A stretch of DNA of 64,000 nucleotides, from NCBI GenBank assembly GCA_951799425.1, contig OX637398.1:2480001-2544000 (forward strand). Reading direction: 5' to 3'. Made by a program: the position numbers and the translations under genes. This document shows, in pieces, positions 1-13,600 of the stretch (its first letter is position 1; the number at the start of each line of letters is the position of its first letter). The stretch is from Ilex aquifolium. Lineage: Eukaryota > Streptophyta > Magnoliopsida > Aquifoliales > Aquifoliaceae. The notes below the pieces were generated by a model that was not told the DNA's origin, searched no databases, and worked only from the letters and a program-made list of their open reading frames with translations.

Positions 1-1700
<1,700 letters not shown>

Positions 1701-1776
1701 GGCTACGAGGGCTTGCCGTCAGGACTCAGGAGCCAAAAAGAAGACGAACGAGGAAGCACAAAGTCAGAGAGTCCTT

Positions 1777-1858
1777 CATTTTATAGGCAAACCCTAAGCC
1801 CAACTCAAAACCGGCACCGGCCCTAGGCATAGGCCATTAAGGCCGCTGTCTAGGCCCA
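1777..1858 (-). promoter_or_regulatory. RPS9 promoter: TATA box, telo-box, site II motifs
   Basis: Read on the minus strand upstream of the RPS9 ATG: a TATA-like CTATAAAATG (1777-1786), a telo-box AAACCCTAA on the plus strand (1789-1797), and TGGGCY site II motifs at 1796-1802 and 1853-1858. Telo-box plus site II is the known signature of plant ribosomal-protein promoters (TCP and telo-box binding factors). The motifs are seen directly; their function is inferred. Confidence 0.6.
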
Positions 1859-1859
1859 A

Positions 1860-2290
1860 TTTAATACATATATTTGATACCCAAAAAAAATTTAAATACT
1901 TTAAAAAGTTTTAAAGCCTCTTATTTTAAAGTAATTTTAGGTAGGAAGTGCAAACTCAATAAGAAATCGTTTTAAAAATAATGAGTTTGACTTTAACCTT
2001 AATAGGTACGGGTGATAAATAAATAAATCTGATAGGTCTTTCAAATAAACGGATCAACATAAATCCGACTAAATAAGAAACAAATATCTTAAACACAACT
2101 TATATATTGGTTTAAATTTTTAGGATAAACACAAATTTTTAGGCTAAAAACAAATATGCTAAACATAACAATTTTTAGGCCCAAATCATTTAACTAAGAT
2201 TTTTTTATTGGTTTAAATTTTAATTGAGATTTTTGCTGGACTCAATTTTTATGGGTTTAAATGTATGGTATAGACTATATTATAGACCTA
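1860..2290. other. Intergenic, AT-rich
   Basis: AT-rich spacer upstream of RPS9 with several short repeats of the type TTTTTAGG and AAACACAA. No gene or bounded element was recognised. Confidence 0.5.
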
Positions 2291-2299
2291 TAAATTTAG

Positions 2300-2504
2300 G
2301 GATTCGGATCCCCTCCATTATCCTTTCCTTTCAATTCCCCTTAGTACAGTGCTAGATGAGTATTGAATGGTTAACACTCCACCAATAATAAAATAAATGA
2401 AAAAAAATATTGTCCATTGAAATTCAAAATCTTACTCATGTTATTCATCTAGCACTGCATTGAAGGAAATTGAAGGGAAAGGGTAATAGAGGGAACCTGA
2501 ACCC
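2300..2504. mobile_element. Short MITE, Mutator-like by its 9-bp TSD
   Basis: A 205-bp element whose two halves are imperfect inverted copies. The left part holds CCATTATCCTTTCC and GTGCTAGATGAGTA; the right part holds their complements (TTATTCATCTAGCAC, GGGAAAGGGTAATAG). It is flanked by TAAATTTAG at 2291-2299 and at 2505-2513, a perfect 9-bp target-site duplication. No coding capacity. The 9-bp TSD points to a non-autonomous Mutator-like element. The family name is unknown. Confidence 0.6.
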
Positions 2505-2513
2505 TAAATTTAG

Positions 2514-3193
2514 GATCTCTTTCTTGGTTGGGGCTAAATTCGTGGACAGCAATTCCATCGGGGCCTTTTTGGATGTATTTTTTTAAGAGGATTGAATTGT
2601 ATTTATGAAATCTTCTCAAATCCAGCTCTAAAGATTTGTATATGGAATTCAAACAAAATTTTTATTCAATCTCATATTTGGTAGGTAACATAAATATACA
2701 TAAAGTCCATAAATTAATGTCAAATCATATTACTCAATTTACTAAAATATTTATTATTAAGTGAATAGAAGAATAAATTTTTGAATAAAATAACCTTTTA
2801 ATTTTCAAGTCCAAGCTCTCACTTTTATTTTCAAATCCACGCCCAAGGTTTCATCAAACTTCCATTTGTAGGTTTTAATCCTCTATTCATTACAGGCCCA
2901 AGAACGGGTCGAAATTCATTTACCCAATAAATCATAAACCTCAAATCAAACCAAACATGAGTTGTTTATAAGATGCATTGAACTATTTCCACATACCAAA
3001 CATGCCCTCCGCGTCTTACTTCAATCATTTCTCTAGTTCAATTCATTATCTTTTAATACGCTAAATGCAGAAAGGCACCTAAAGTTTATCCAATTTGCTA
3101 TTAAGCAGATTATACACCATAATTTACACAAATAAACGAACATTTCGAATCCCCCATATTAACGGACACAACACCAATTACAACAAAACAGGC
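2514..3193. other. Intergenic / 3' flank of the bHLH gene
   Basis: AT-rich spacer between the MITE and the stop codon of the bHLH gene. It must include the 3'UTR of the minus-strand bHLH gene. No other gene or bounded repeat was seen. Confidence 0.5.
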
Positions 3194-5113
3194 TCACTGA
3201 TTGCAGAAGCCTTGGTCTTCCCTGCTGCTGGTGCTAGAGCTACTACTATGACTACTCGTGTGGTGCGTTGCTTTTGACTCTTTGGCAAGAATATGAGATG
3301 GCCAAGAATCGGATGGTGATGGATAGCGAGCATGCGGTCTGGTCACACTTGACGGAAGCTTAGACGCAGCCTCCAGACTATCAGGCTCGTGCTGTGTTTG
3401 AAGGTCCTGAGGTAAGGGCATAACAAAGACGGGAGCTACAACAGGTGCTGGTTGTGATGCATGGTCCATTATGGGCAAGACGAGATGATCTTCCAGCTGT
3501 TGACATGCAATGGTGTTGCTTCGCAGTTGGGAAGGATCTAAATTCCATGGCAACTGGCAACGGACCCTCTCCTCTATCTCACTTTGCAGCTTCTCAATCT
3601 GAACTTGTAGGGCAGAATTCTCCTCTTTTAGCTCTTTTTTCTCAACAGTTATCTGCCCATCAATCATCCAAACACCTAAAACTTTAGATATAAGATATTA
3701 TGCAGGGTTTTACACAGACACATTTTTAGAAAAACTAATTTATGATTCCATTACATCTAATGAATACAAGATATGTTTTTTTTTGCTACACGATATTTAG
3801 ACTTGCGTTTACCACTCTCTCGAGCTCAACGGCTGGCCACCATAGTTTGAGCTCGGTTAAAACATGCCCATAAAAAAATAAGGGTGGCTAGACCTTATGG
3901 AGTATGGGAATGAATTGAACTTGAAACCTCTAAGTTATCAAAAGTCAGACTCAACCACTAAACCACCCCTAACGGTTGAATACAATATTATTCAATTACT
4001 CATTTGGTTTCCTAATCTTGTGAATCCAAGACTATCAAAAATTTGGATCCACTAGGCAAAATAAACATAATTCAAAAAGTGAGAAAAGTAAAGGAGCAGA
4101 GATGATGGTCGATAACCATGAAATTTGTCTCCTAACATTGAAAAGGTAAATTTTGTCATGCATCCTAGGAAATCAAATCGACAGAAAGCGAGCTGAATTT
4201 TCAGAGCTTACATAACGAGATTCAGATGAAAGAGTTGCATTCTCCCTTTTGAGATTATCAACCTGAGCCAGTAGGTCCTGAAGTAGTCGAATGGACTCAC
4301 TAATAGTAGAGGCCTTTCCGCCGTTCTGATGAGCTGGTTCTGTGTAACATATGTGTTATAGTTAATGAGTCAGTCAAGTAAAGCTTGTACCGTAGAGATT
4401 CAGTAATCAACTGAGATTAATACAACAATACTAAGTATAATTAAACAAAGTTTGGAAAGCACAGGTGGCAATTACCAAGAGTTTTGGCTAGTTCTAAATA
4501 TAGCACATTCATATTATCACGTTTCAGCTTCTCCCTCTCAGCCTTATGAATTTTCTTAGGAACTTTCCCAAGGTTCTTTTTGTTGGGGGAAGACCTGCAA
4601 CATAAATTGCTTTCAAGCACAATAAGAACATTTGGCGAATGCTTATCAACAGAGTCCCGTCCAACAAAACTCAAAATCTTATACTTACAAAGAACAATCA
4701 ATCTGGAAAGGAATGGCTATCAGTCAGTATTATCCGATTGATTACATCCAAAAAAAACTCAAAATTCATATGATTACAAAACAGCAATAAATTTGGAAAG
4801 CTGTGGCTATCAGTCGGTATTCCAATATTATTGTCTATCGAAACCCTGCATACACACTGGGTCCTTTGGCAGCTTTTCGCTGAATTTGTGGTCGACTAAT
4901 TCCTTGTTTATTTCGCTTCTTTTAACTTAGTTATTTAAAAGCCCCCATGGCCATGAGCAAATTGGATACTTATGTTTTAGCCGGGACAATTTTATAGATG
5001 ATTTCTACAAATCAAACATACATATTCTCAAAAACTGACCTGCTAACTGGTTTCTCCATCACCACCACGTTGTTGTCATCATCACCCGATGAAACAGGAG
5101 CGTCTGAGACCAT
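3194..5113 (-). CDS. PYE: bHLH47 / POPEYE-like transcription factor
   Basis: Four coding exons on the minus strand: 5040..5113, 4476..4594, 4212..4339, 3194..3652, joined in phase to give 259 residues (Arabidopsis PYE is about 240). Exon 1 starts MVSDAPVSSGDDDNN. Exon 2 carries the basic region and helix 1 (KVPKKIHKAEREKLKR). Exon 3 carries loop and helix 2 (GGKASTISESIRLLQDLLAQ). The start of exon 4 carries the coiled coil (TVEKKELKEENSALQVQIEK). The C-terminus is Pro/Ser-rich and low-complexity. POPEYE (bHLH subgroup IVb) acts in the nucleus as a regulator of the iron-deficiency response in roots. A 5'UTR exon near 5802-5900 joins through a 5'UTR intron 5174..5801 (donor and acceptor visible). 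Exon 4 was begun at ATAACTGTTGAG because the upstream candidate acceptor gives an immediate stop. The family call is strong; exact orthology to PYE rather than another IVb member is inferred. Confidence 0.85.
3775..3976 (-). mobile_element. tRNA-derived SINE in the last intron of the bHLH gene
   Basis: Read on the minus strand the element starts near 3976 with a Pol III A-box-like GTGGTTTAGTGGTTGAG (about 3950-3966), followed by a B-box-like GGTTTCAAGTTC (3917-3928), and ends in a run of A (plus-strand T-run 3775-3783). It is flanked by TGAATACAA at 3761-3769 and at 3977-3985, a 9-bp target-site duplication. Length is about 200 bp. It has the same orientation as the host gene. SINE family unknown. 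Confidence 0.7.
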
Positions 5114-5173
5114 GCTCAGATTTATTTTTCAGCCCAAGAAATTCAAGGTGGTAAATGTAAACAAAGAAATACC

Positions 5174-5801
5174 CTGCAAGAAACCAAACTGTAAAGCTCA
5201 ATGAGCATACCAAACATTGAGCAAAAGGCATGAAAATGCACTCCACACCAACAAAAACAACGAAACAACATATGCTGTGAAAAGGGAAAGAAATTCTTAT
5301 TCAGATTAGGTCGATTTGTTGGAATAAAAGCACTTCAGTTATGTAAGGAAAGCAAGTGTCATACAACTCGTAATCTTAGTTTGATCTTTATGAATTAGCA
5401 TTCATATTTGACTGCACTAAGAGACCTTTTTTCTTAAAAAAAACAAAAAAAAATCAGATATCAACGTTCTGATGCAAGCGAGCGTTTCAACTCCAATGCC
5501 TATAAAGAATATCATTTGGTGTTGGCTTCCTATATAATATTACAACAGCAATAACAACAGATAGCAATTTTAGGCTATACCCAGAAAAGGGCTATTTCTC
5601 ACGAATACTCTCAGAATTTGTATTCAGAAACGCCCCGCGGCTGCGACCCTTTCCCCCTTTTGTCCCCTAGAGAACATAATAACGATTGATTCCTCTAATT
5701 GCCTTCCAAATGCCCCGAAATCGCGATGTACAAATGTGTACAAACTGGAGGAACCCTATTTGATATTAAATGACTTATCCTCGAAGATGAAAAGATGTTA
5801 C
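5174..5801 (-). other. 5'UTR intron of the bHLH gene
   Basis: Minus-strand donor GTAAC just below 5802 and acceptor TTGCAG at 5174-5179 bracket a 628-bp intron in the 5' leader. The remaining leader (5114..5173) leads straight into the ATG at 5113. No other element was seen inside. Confidence 0.55.
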
Positions 5802-6025
5802 CTTGGGAGATATTTTTTCGGGGTTCTTTTGGGGTAGAAAGGCAGAGAAGAGAGAAACAACGAGAATCGAGAGACAGTTATGGATAAATTGGATCACTGA
5901 TTGTTCTTAATTTCGATAGAGGTGAGTTGGTGCAGCGAAGACTGTGGCCTGGGTTTATTACCACGCGAAAGCGTGTGCCGAGGTCGTGCCTCTTTCGGGC
6001 GTCGAATCGGACAGCATGCGCATCT

Positions 6026-6031
6026 CACGTG
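6026..6031. promoter_or_regulatory. G-box CACGTG upstream of the bHLH gene
   Basis: A perfect CACGTG palindrome lies about 130 bp upstream of the presumed 5'UTR (near 5900), and a TGACGTC bZIP-type core lies at about 6067-6073. G-boxes are bound by bHLH and bZIP factors. A role in iron regulation of this gene is inference only. Confidence 0.45.
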
Positions 6032-6168
6032 GTGGAAGCAGAATTGAAATGACCACAATACCCTCATGACGTCGCTTAATAGTGGTAGAGGGAGGGAGGA
6101 ACCTGGACAGACGGTTTATTTGTAAATTCGAAAAGGTTTGTCGGAAAATAACCATTGTGGGCGCTGAA

Positions 6169-7099
6169 GGATCCGGCTCCTCTGCTGTTCAAGAGGAACA
6201 GCAGCCCCTGCTGTTCAAGAGAACGGCACCGTTTGGTGCCTTTTTTAAAAAACCAATCAGGCCAAAAATAAGAGCTAGACCACATAGATAAATCAGTGAC
6301 TCGTGTAGTATAAATTTTTTTTAAAATTTTTGTACGTATTAAAATCCGAGTCGATTAAATTTGATCCGAACTAATTAAAATTTATTTTTTATATATTAAA
6401 ATTTAAGTCGATTAAAAATTATATTTTTTAAGTATTAAAATTTGAGCCGATTAAAATTTTATTCGAGGCTCAAATCAAATTTTAATCGATCCAATTTTTT
6501 ATACATTAAAAAATATAAATTTTAATTGATTCAAATTTTAATGGGTAAAAAATAAATTTTAATCGAATTTTAATAAATAAATAAAATAAATTTTAATCGA
6601 TTTGAAGCAAAATTTAATCGAGACTAGAACACTAGTATGTTCCGTACAAAACAATTTTTTTTTGAAAAAGTTTCTAGTTTATTATATCTGTAAAGACGCC
6701 CCTTCGATTATCAAAAACATCACTGACACCCCCTTTCATTAAACTACCATTTATAATAAAAATAAATTATCTAAAATACTAAAATTTTCCTTATATAAAC
6801 TCTAAACAATTTTAATATATAAAAAATAAAATTTAATTAGTTTGGATCAAATTTAATCGACTTAAATTTTAATATATAAAAAATAAATTTTAATTAGTTC
6901 GGAGCAAATTTAATCGACTCGAATTTTAATACGTACAAAAACTTTTAAAAAAATTTATACTACACGAGCCACTGATTTATCTATGTGGTCCAGTCCTTGT
7001 TTTTGGTCTGATTGGTTTTTTAAAAAAGGCACCAAACGGTGCCGTTCTCTTGAACAGCAGGGGCTGTTGTTCCTCTTGAACAGCAGAGGAGCCGGATCC
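6169..7099. mobile_element. Mutator-like long-TIR hairpin element
   Basis: A 931-bp element with very long, nearly identical terminal inverted repeats. Both ends read GGATCCGGCTCCTCTGCTG, and the arms stay paired for about 250 bases (6169-~6415 with ~6850-7099). The flanks carry GGGCGCTGAA at 6159-6168 and 7100-7109, a perfect 10-bp target-site duplication, as in Mutator-like elements. Inside, an AT-rich unit of about 60 bp (containing TTTAATCGATT or TTAATCGACTC) is iterated in both arms. There is no coding capacity, so it is a non-autonomous foldback MULE. It sits about 270 bp upstream of the transcribed region of the bHLH gene. Confidence 0.85.
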
Positions 7100-7109
7100 G
7101 GGCGCTGAA

Positions 7110-7638
7110 CCAAGCTGAAGGAACACGTGCTGTAGGGTTTGACAACGACTTACCATTTTTCGTGGTACTTATATCATTTTTTAATTATAATTTATCAATT
7201 TTAGGAGTACAGTTATTTTTTAGGTTTATTTACAATATTTTGGGGTAAAATTTACCATTTTTTTTAGTTAAAATTAGCATATTTTATACGATATATGGTG
7301 TTTTTTATTTCTCTCATCACAATTTTACCACCCCTATCCTACTGTCACTTTCACCCCCACCTACCTCCACTCCTTATTGCAACCCCTCGACCCCACCCCG
7401 ACACGAGTTTGCAGGATTTGGTGTGATGGAACCAGAAGCTTCACGAAATTCTCACGTATCAACGCATTGTTTGCCTTCGTGTAGTGTGTTTGTGCACTAT
7501 GGACCTGTTTGGTAAGTGGGACAAGGGGGGATTTTGAAGATGGGTTGGGAATAAAAGTGCACAAAACCAATCAAATCTCATGTTTGGCAATTATATTTTT
7601 GACCCAGATTATCAAACCCAGCTCGCTTTAGACCCACA
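7110..7638. other. Intergenic spacer
   Basis: Low-complexity, T-rich then C-rich sequence between two transposons. No gene or bounded repeat was recognised. Confidence 0.5.
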
Positions 7639-7646
7639 ATTTAAAC

Positions 7647-8348
7647 TAGGAGTGTCAAACGTGTCAGGTTAAACGGTTACTTGTCTGGTTAAAATGGTGA
7701 CCCGTGAAAAATATGTAAATCCGTACACGACACGTTTAATAAACGGGTGAAAAATCTCAACACGAACACGACACATTTAATAAACAGGTAACACGACACG
7801 ACTCATTTAACCCGTTTAATTTAAAAAAAATTATATCAACAAATTTTAATACTCCATTTTTTTTTTATTGTCAATTGTACTTACCTCAAAAAAGAGGAAT
7901 TTTTAGCCAAATCTCATAAAAATCAAACTTGAAGGCTTAAAAAAAATGAAAGAGGTCATTGCCTTTTATAGGCAACTCAACCCTCCCCATCTCCCCTCAT
8001 TTTCCAATGTGGGACAAAAACAAAAGGCATTGGTTTGTCTTTGTCTTTGAAGTGCTCCCCATCTCCCCTCATTTGTCTTTGAACTACTACTTTACTTTTT
8101 TTTTTTTTTTTGTATTGATTTCTTTACTTCTTTTTTTCTTGTTAATTTTTTAAAATAATTATTAATTTATTATTATATTAATTTTATTTAAACGGGTAAA
8201 CGTGTGATAAACGGTTTGACAGGTCTCACCCGAACACGACCCGTTTATTAAACGTGTTTGACGTGTCAACCCGTTTCTCACCCAAACCCGTTTAATTCGT
8301 GTCGATTTGTGTCGGTTAATCGTGTCGTATCGGATTTTGACAGCCCTA
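7647..8348. mobile_element. hAT-type MITE (non-autonomous)
   Basis: A 702-bp element with terminal inverted repeats TAGGAGTGTCAAA and TAGGGCTGTCAAA (right end read in reverse). It is flanked by a perfect 8-bp TSD, ATTTAAAC, at 7639-7646 and 8349-8356, the hAT hallmark. The subterminal regions are packed with short direct and inverted copies of motifs such as ACCCGTTTA, ACACGACAC and CGTGTCG, typical of hAT transposase binding regions. The interior is AT-rich and non-coding. Confidence 0.85.
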
Positions 8349-10513
8349 ATTTAAACCCATGTTGATGGGTTTCATGAAACCTCGTGGGAGGGTGGGTTTC
8401 ATATAGGGGTTAAAGGGTATTGACTATAAAAAGACAATTATACCCCCACACACTCCACCCCTATCTCTTTCTCTCTCTGCTCATCTACCTCTCACGAACT
8501 TCTCATCGCCATGGCTAAACCACCACTAGCAGCAACAACTTCCTCCCAGGTACACCATTTTCTCTCTTTCTCTCTCACACACACACACTCAAACCCAACA
8601 GCCTACATAAACAGTAAACAACAACACACACAGAACACAGACAGACACACACAAAACAGCCCCACACACGCACATAGACCACACACACAGAAATTTTATG
8701 TTTATGGTTTTAATTTGGGTTGTTTAATTTGAGTTTTTATTTTGTGAATATTTTTGTTATGAAATATGTTTTTTTTTTTAATTATGAACACTCAATAATG
8801 TTTTTAACCATTTCACTGTTCAATGATGTAGCAATTGATCCTTTCATTTCAATGCTAACAATAAACTTTGTCAACAATGGCTTCTCGTCGCCCGGAAGAG
8901 AAAACAAAAAAGACATACCACAAATTTCATTAAAATCCCATAAGTTTAGTGTATTTATATTTTGACCCCTCAAGTTATAGAAACATCATTATTATCCCTT
9001 AAGTTTCAAAAATAATATTATAACCCCAGAACTTTTCTAAAAAATCATCTTCTTCATATAACTTTGAGGCATCTTTGATACGTTTATTCGAGCGTGTGGG
9101 TCTAGATCCCTCAAATTTAAAATACTCTAATAAAAAATATATTAAATTTTACAACTAAATTTGTGTTCTATTAAAAAAAATAATTAAATATGAAAACCAT
9201 AAGGACACAAGAAAATATACTTATACAAACATGAGTTTGAATTAGATTGATGAAGGGACAAAATAGTCATTTATAGATAACTATATTATCATAATAATGA
9301 TATATCCGTGGGCATACCAAACATGGGTATGAACGAGATTAAATGTTAAATTTCATTTTTGTAAAGAGGAGTTTGAGTTTGGAAAGATTTAGACAAGTCA
9401 ATCCAAACCCCTTTAAAAAAACCATTCAAATAGCCCCAATGAGGACTCGGTTCACCCTCGTCAGATGTTTGCAATTCTCAAACAAAGGCTTTGTATGGGT
9501 GTTATTCCTCCTATGATCTTTTGTGAGGATGGTGAGAGCTTTCCATTGAGTCTATCTCCACCATCAATTTACTCAGCCTCTTTCTGTGCGTCAACTCCAA
9601 CCCTTTGTATATAAAAAAATGTTACTTAAACTTAATTTATTGATCTGATCAATCACAACTATTGAATAAATAGTAAGTTCTAATAAAATACTGGTGTCCA
9701 TAATTAAATTAATGACAGTGATAAAATAATGGTAAACTTTACTTTGTATTTCAAAAGCTTTAAGAATTTTTATTTTATATCTTCAAAGATTAAATTTCTC
9801 ATATTGTACTATCAATATATTAAAAGTATTATAATATAGTCCTGCTATTATCTTCCATCGTTCACTCTGTCAAAAATCACCCTATTAATGTTGAAAAAAT
9901 GAATAACGGAAACTATCATTATTACCAAATTATAATATTTTTAATATATTATAGTATAATTTTAATATTTTAATATTTAAAAGTATAAAATAAAATTCTT
10001 AAATCTAATGGGGTGGTGCAAACTGCGATTCCCCAAACAAAGAATGAAAGCATCGTGCACTATTAATCTATTATGCTCTTTTCCCCAAATTAGCTGAGTG
10101 TTACTCAACCTTTTCTACACATGCATGATCAAGCGGTCCATGATTTATCATCCATATTGCTAGGGGTGTCTATGGGGCAGGTTACCCATGGATCTCATTA
10201 TTCGGCAAAAAAAAAATAGGTCCAATAGTTGGTTTGTCTAAGCCCGAGGCCAATATCATTAAACAAAGGGCTTAAGTTTGCCCTCAAACCCATTACCCAG
10301 CCCAATAGCCCACCCGAAAAAAACCTGTTAAACTCGGTCCAAAAGCCCACCCGCCAAGCCCAGCTCAACCCGCCCACACAGCCTGTCCACCATTCCTTTG
10401 AAAAAAAGTTATACTTTTAAACCATTAAATTTGAAACATTGAACTAAGTCTCATAATGTCAGAATTTGAAATTTTAAAAATTTAGATACTATAAATAATG
10501 TATTATTTTCCTT
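8349..10513. other. Intergenic, contains one orphan exon-like stretch
   Basis: Mostly AT-rich sequence without recognisable genes. At 8511-8549 an ATG-led stretch (MAKPPLAATTSSQ) follows a TATAAAAAG near 8425 and a CT-rich leader, and ends at a good donor (CAGGTACACC). No continuation exon was recognised downstream, so it may be a gene fragment or chance. CA-rich simple sequence lies at about 8575-8690. Confidence 0.35.
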
Positions 10514-10617
10514 TCATGTATTAAACATAAAAATTTTAAAGGGTAGAGTAATATAAATGATAGATAAGTGAATAGATGTCAACCTAGTTGGGATGTATTC
10601 ATTCTATTGGATTTAAT
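10514..10617. repeat. Left part of a ~138-bp tandem duplication, split by the hAT insertion
   Basis: The sequence from CATGTATTAAACATAAAAAT to the hAT left end is repeated imperfectly right of the transposon at about 14270-14407 (CATGTATTAAGCATAAAAG, then the shared CAACCTAGTTG and GATGTATTCATT). The interrupted first unit resumes at about 14241-14270. The hAT element therefore landed in one unit of a pre-existing tandem repeat. Confidence 0.65.
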
Positions 10618-13600
10618 TAGGGCTGTTAATCGAACTGAGCTACTCGAGCTCGACTCGAGTTCGGCTCGTTTGAATATTTTAAACAAGCCGAATATGAACA
10701 TAATTTTAGGCTTGTTTATAAACGAGCCGAACTCGAGCTCGAGCAGCTTGATTAAGCTTGATATTTTTTACCTAGTTTTACTATTATTTTTACTGGTCCA
10801 TTTATAGTCGTTCATTCCAAACCTCTACTGAGATCCAACGGTGAGGAAAACATGTATATTAACTTGTCTAACCCTAATACACCCATACCCAATCTGAAGG
10901 CGTCATCTACCTCTTGTCTGAAGCCCGAACCGAAGCCCTCGTCTACCTCTCATCGTCTGAAGACTGAAGCCCTCATCGTCTGAAACCAGTTTGCCTCTCA
11001 TCGTTTCTCAAACTGAAGCCCTCATCTGCCTTTCATCGTCTGAAGACTGAAGCCCTCGTCTGAAGTCCTTGTAGTGATTCATCTGAAAAGGCTTGTAGTA
11101 TGGCAAAAGAGGTATATTTCACCTTCGTCTGCTGTGTATATATTTATGTTTATTGTCAAAAGAATCTACAGTGCAGATATTTCATGACTATGTTTTTCTT
11201 TTTTTGTGGTTTTCTTATATGCAAGTCTTGTTAGTTGATGGATTGGTCTAGCATTAGCTTCTTATATATCACATTTGGAATATAATTGGTATCATATATT
11301 GCTTCCACTAGCTGATTTTTGCAAACCTGAAAGCAAATGAAGAACGAGACAAGAGTTAATCTTTGTTTCGGTCAGATGGTATGTTATTTTTCGGTCAGAG
11401 TTAATCATAGACAAGAACGAGACTAGCTAATTTTTTTATATGCTATTTTATATCTAATTTCATCTTTGTTTCGGTTAAATGGCTTCTGATTCTGTGCCCC
11501 CTAGTACTGTAAATGTTGGTGGAAATCAAGAAGCTACCATTAATGATGCTGCTACAATCGAAGGGCCTTCTGAAAATGAACCACTCCAAAAAAAATCCAA
11601 TAAGAAGACCTCGAAAGTTTGGAATGATTTGGAGACAATATATGAAAATGGAACAAGAAAGACCAAGTGTAACCATTGTAAAACAAGTCTTTCTTTGGGT
11701 CGAGGGGCTCCCACAACTCATCTGAAAAGACACTTATTGACTTGTCCAATTCGTCAAGCTTCTGTTTCTAGCCAAAAGAAAGGACTCACTCAACAATTAT
11801 TGGCTCTCTCATCAGCTGGTTCCGATGGGTTTGTAAGTGGTGGGTTGGCAGCTTATAAGTTTGACAAGGAGAAAGTAAGAGAAATTTTAGCAAAAATGAT
11901 TATAGTGCATGAGTATCCTTTTAGGATGGTTGAACATGAACTGTTTGTGATGCTTCTTAAATTTCTTAACCCACGTTTTAAGCCAATTAAACGCCTCACC
12001 CTAAAAAATGATTGCTTGAAAATATATGCGAATGAGAAAATGAAATTGAAGAGAATGTTTTGTACTGTTGACCGAATTAGCTTGATGACAGACTTATGGA
12101 CCTCCAATCAAACAATCGGGTACATGTGCATTACCGCACACTTTTTGGATGTAGAGTGGAACTTACAAAAACATATCTTGACTTTTTGTTGCTTGGCACC
12201 TCCACACACAGGTTTTGTGATTGCTGATAGTATTTACAAGTGTCTAATTGATTGGGGGATTAAGGATAAGGTGTCTACCATTACTCTAGACAATGCATCT
12301 TCAAATGATGCAACAGTGAGAAATTTGAAAGATAATTTTGCTGTTAAAGGTAAGCTTTATTTCAATGGTAGAATATTTCATGTTCGGTGTTGTGCACATA
12401 TTTTGAATCTAATGGTACAAGATGACTTGGGTGAGATAAGAGATGTAATTGAAAACATACGTGAGAGTGTGAAATACTTGAAGATGTCTTATTTGAGAGT
12501 TGATAAATTCAATGATATTGTAAAACAATTGCAAATGCCAACAACTAGGAGATTGATTCTTGATGTGTCTACTCGGTGGAACTCAACATATGAAATGTTA
12601 GAATTTGTATTTGTGTTTAAAGAAGTGTTTCCAAGATACAAAGAAAGAGATAACAACTATCGATGGTTGCCAACTGATGATGATTGGTCAAGAGCTGAAG
12701 ATGTATGCAAATTTTTAGAAATATTTAATGATGCCACATATCTATTATCGGGTTCCTCTTACCCAACTTCAAATTTATTTCTTTGTGAAATTTGAAAAAT
12801 TAGAAAGATTTTGAATGAACATGAATTTGATAGTAGGGACTACATGAGACGCATGCCTACTAGAATGAGTGAAAAGTTTGACAAGTATTGGGGAGATTGT
12901 AACTTGTTGATGGCAATTGCAGCGGTCCTAGATCCTAGATATAAAATGAGACTTGTTGACTTTTGTTTTCCCAAAATTTGTTCATTGGATGAAGTAGTGC
13001 ATTATATAGATGTTGTTCGTAATTCATTGGATGATCTCTACAAGTATTATGTGTCTAAAGATATACAACAACCAAAGACTTCGTCTGAAAGTAGAAATGT
13101 TGGTGGCACTAGCAACGTCAAGGGAAAGGCAAAACGTGTGAATGAATTTGATCTATGGGCCAAAATGTTGGACATTGTTCAACCATACAAGTCAGAGCTG
13201 GAAATTTATTTGGAAGAAGGCATTTACATTCGTGATGAAAACGACACTGAGGATTTTGATGCCTTGAATTGGTGGAAAGCAAACACTCTTAAGTTTAGAA
13301 ACTTGTCAAATATGGCACGTGACATACTATCTATTCCCATTACTTCAGTTGCTTCGGAGTCTGCTTTTAGTGCTGGAGGGAGAGTTCTTCATCAATATCG
13401 AAGCTCCTTGAAGCCCGAGAGAGTTAAAGCTTTGATATGTACCGGAGATTGGTTGCGTAATGATTTTGGAGTCCATGGATCGAATATTATAAGGATTTTT
13501 TACCTTGTGTTTCATTTTGTTTCAGTCACTATGAATTTCATTGTTGGTGTCTTATTTATAGGTTGTTGAAGAAAATGAGTTTATGAATAGAGGTAGGCTT

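Noticed and set aside
12793..12810. TGA at 12793 as part of an intron in the hAT transposase
   Set aside because: The frame resumes immediately after the stop with family-like residues and there is no suitable donor/acceptor pair around it; a point mutation is simpler.
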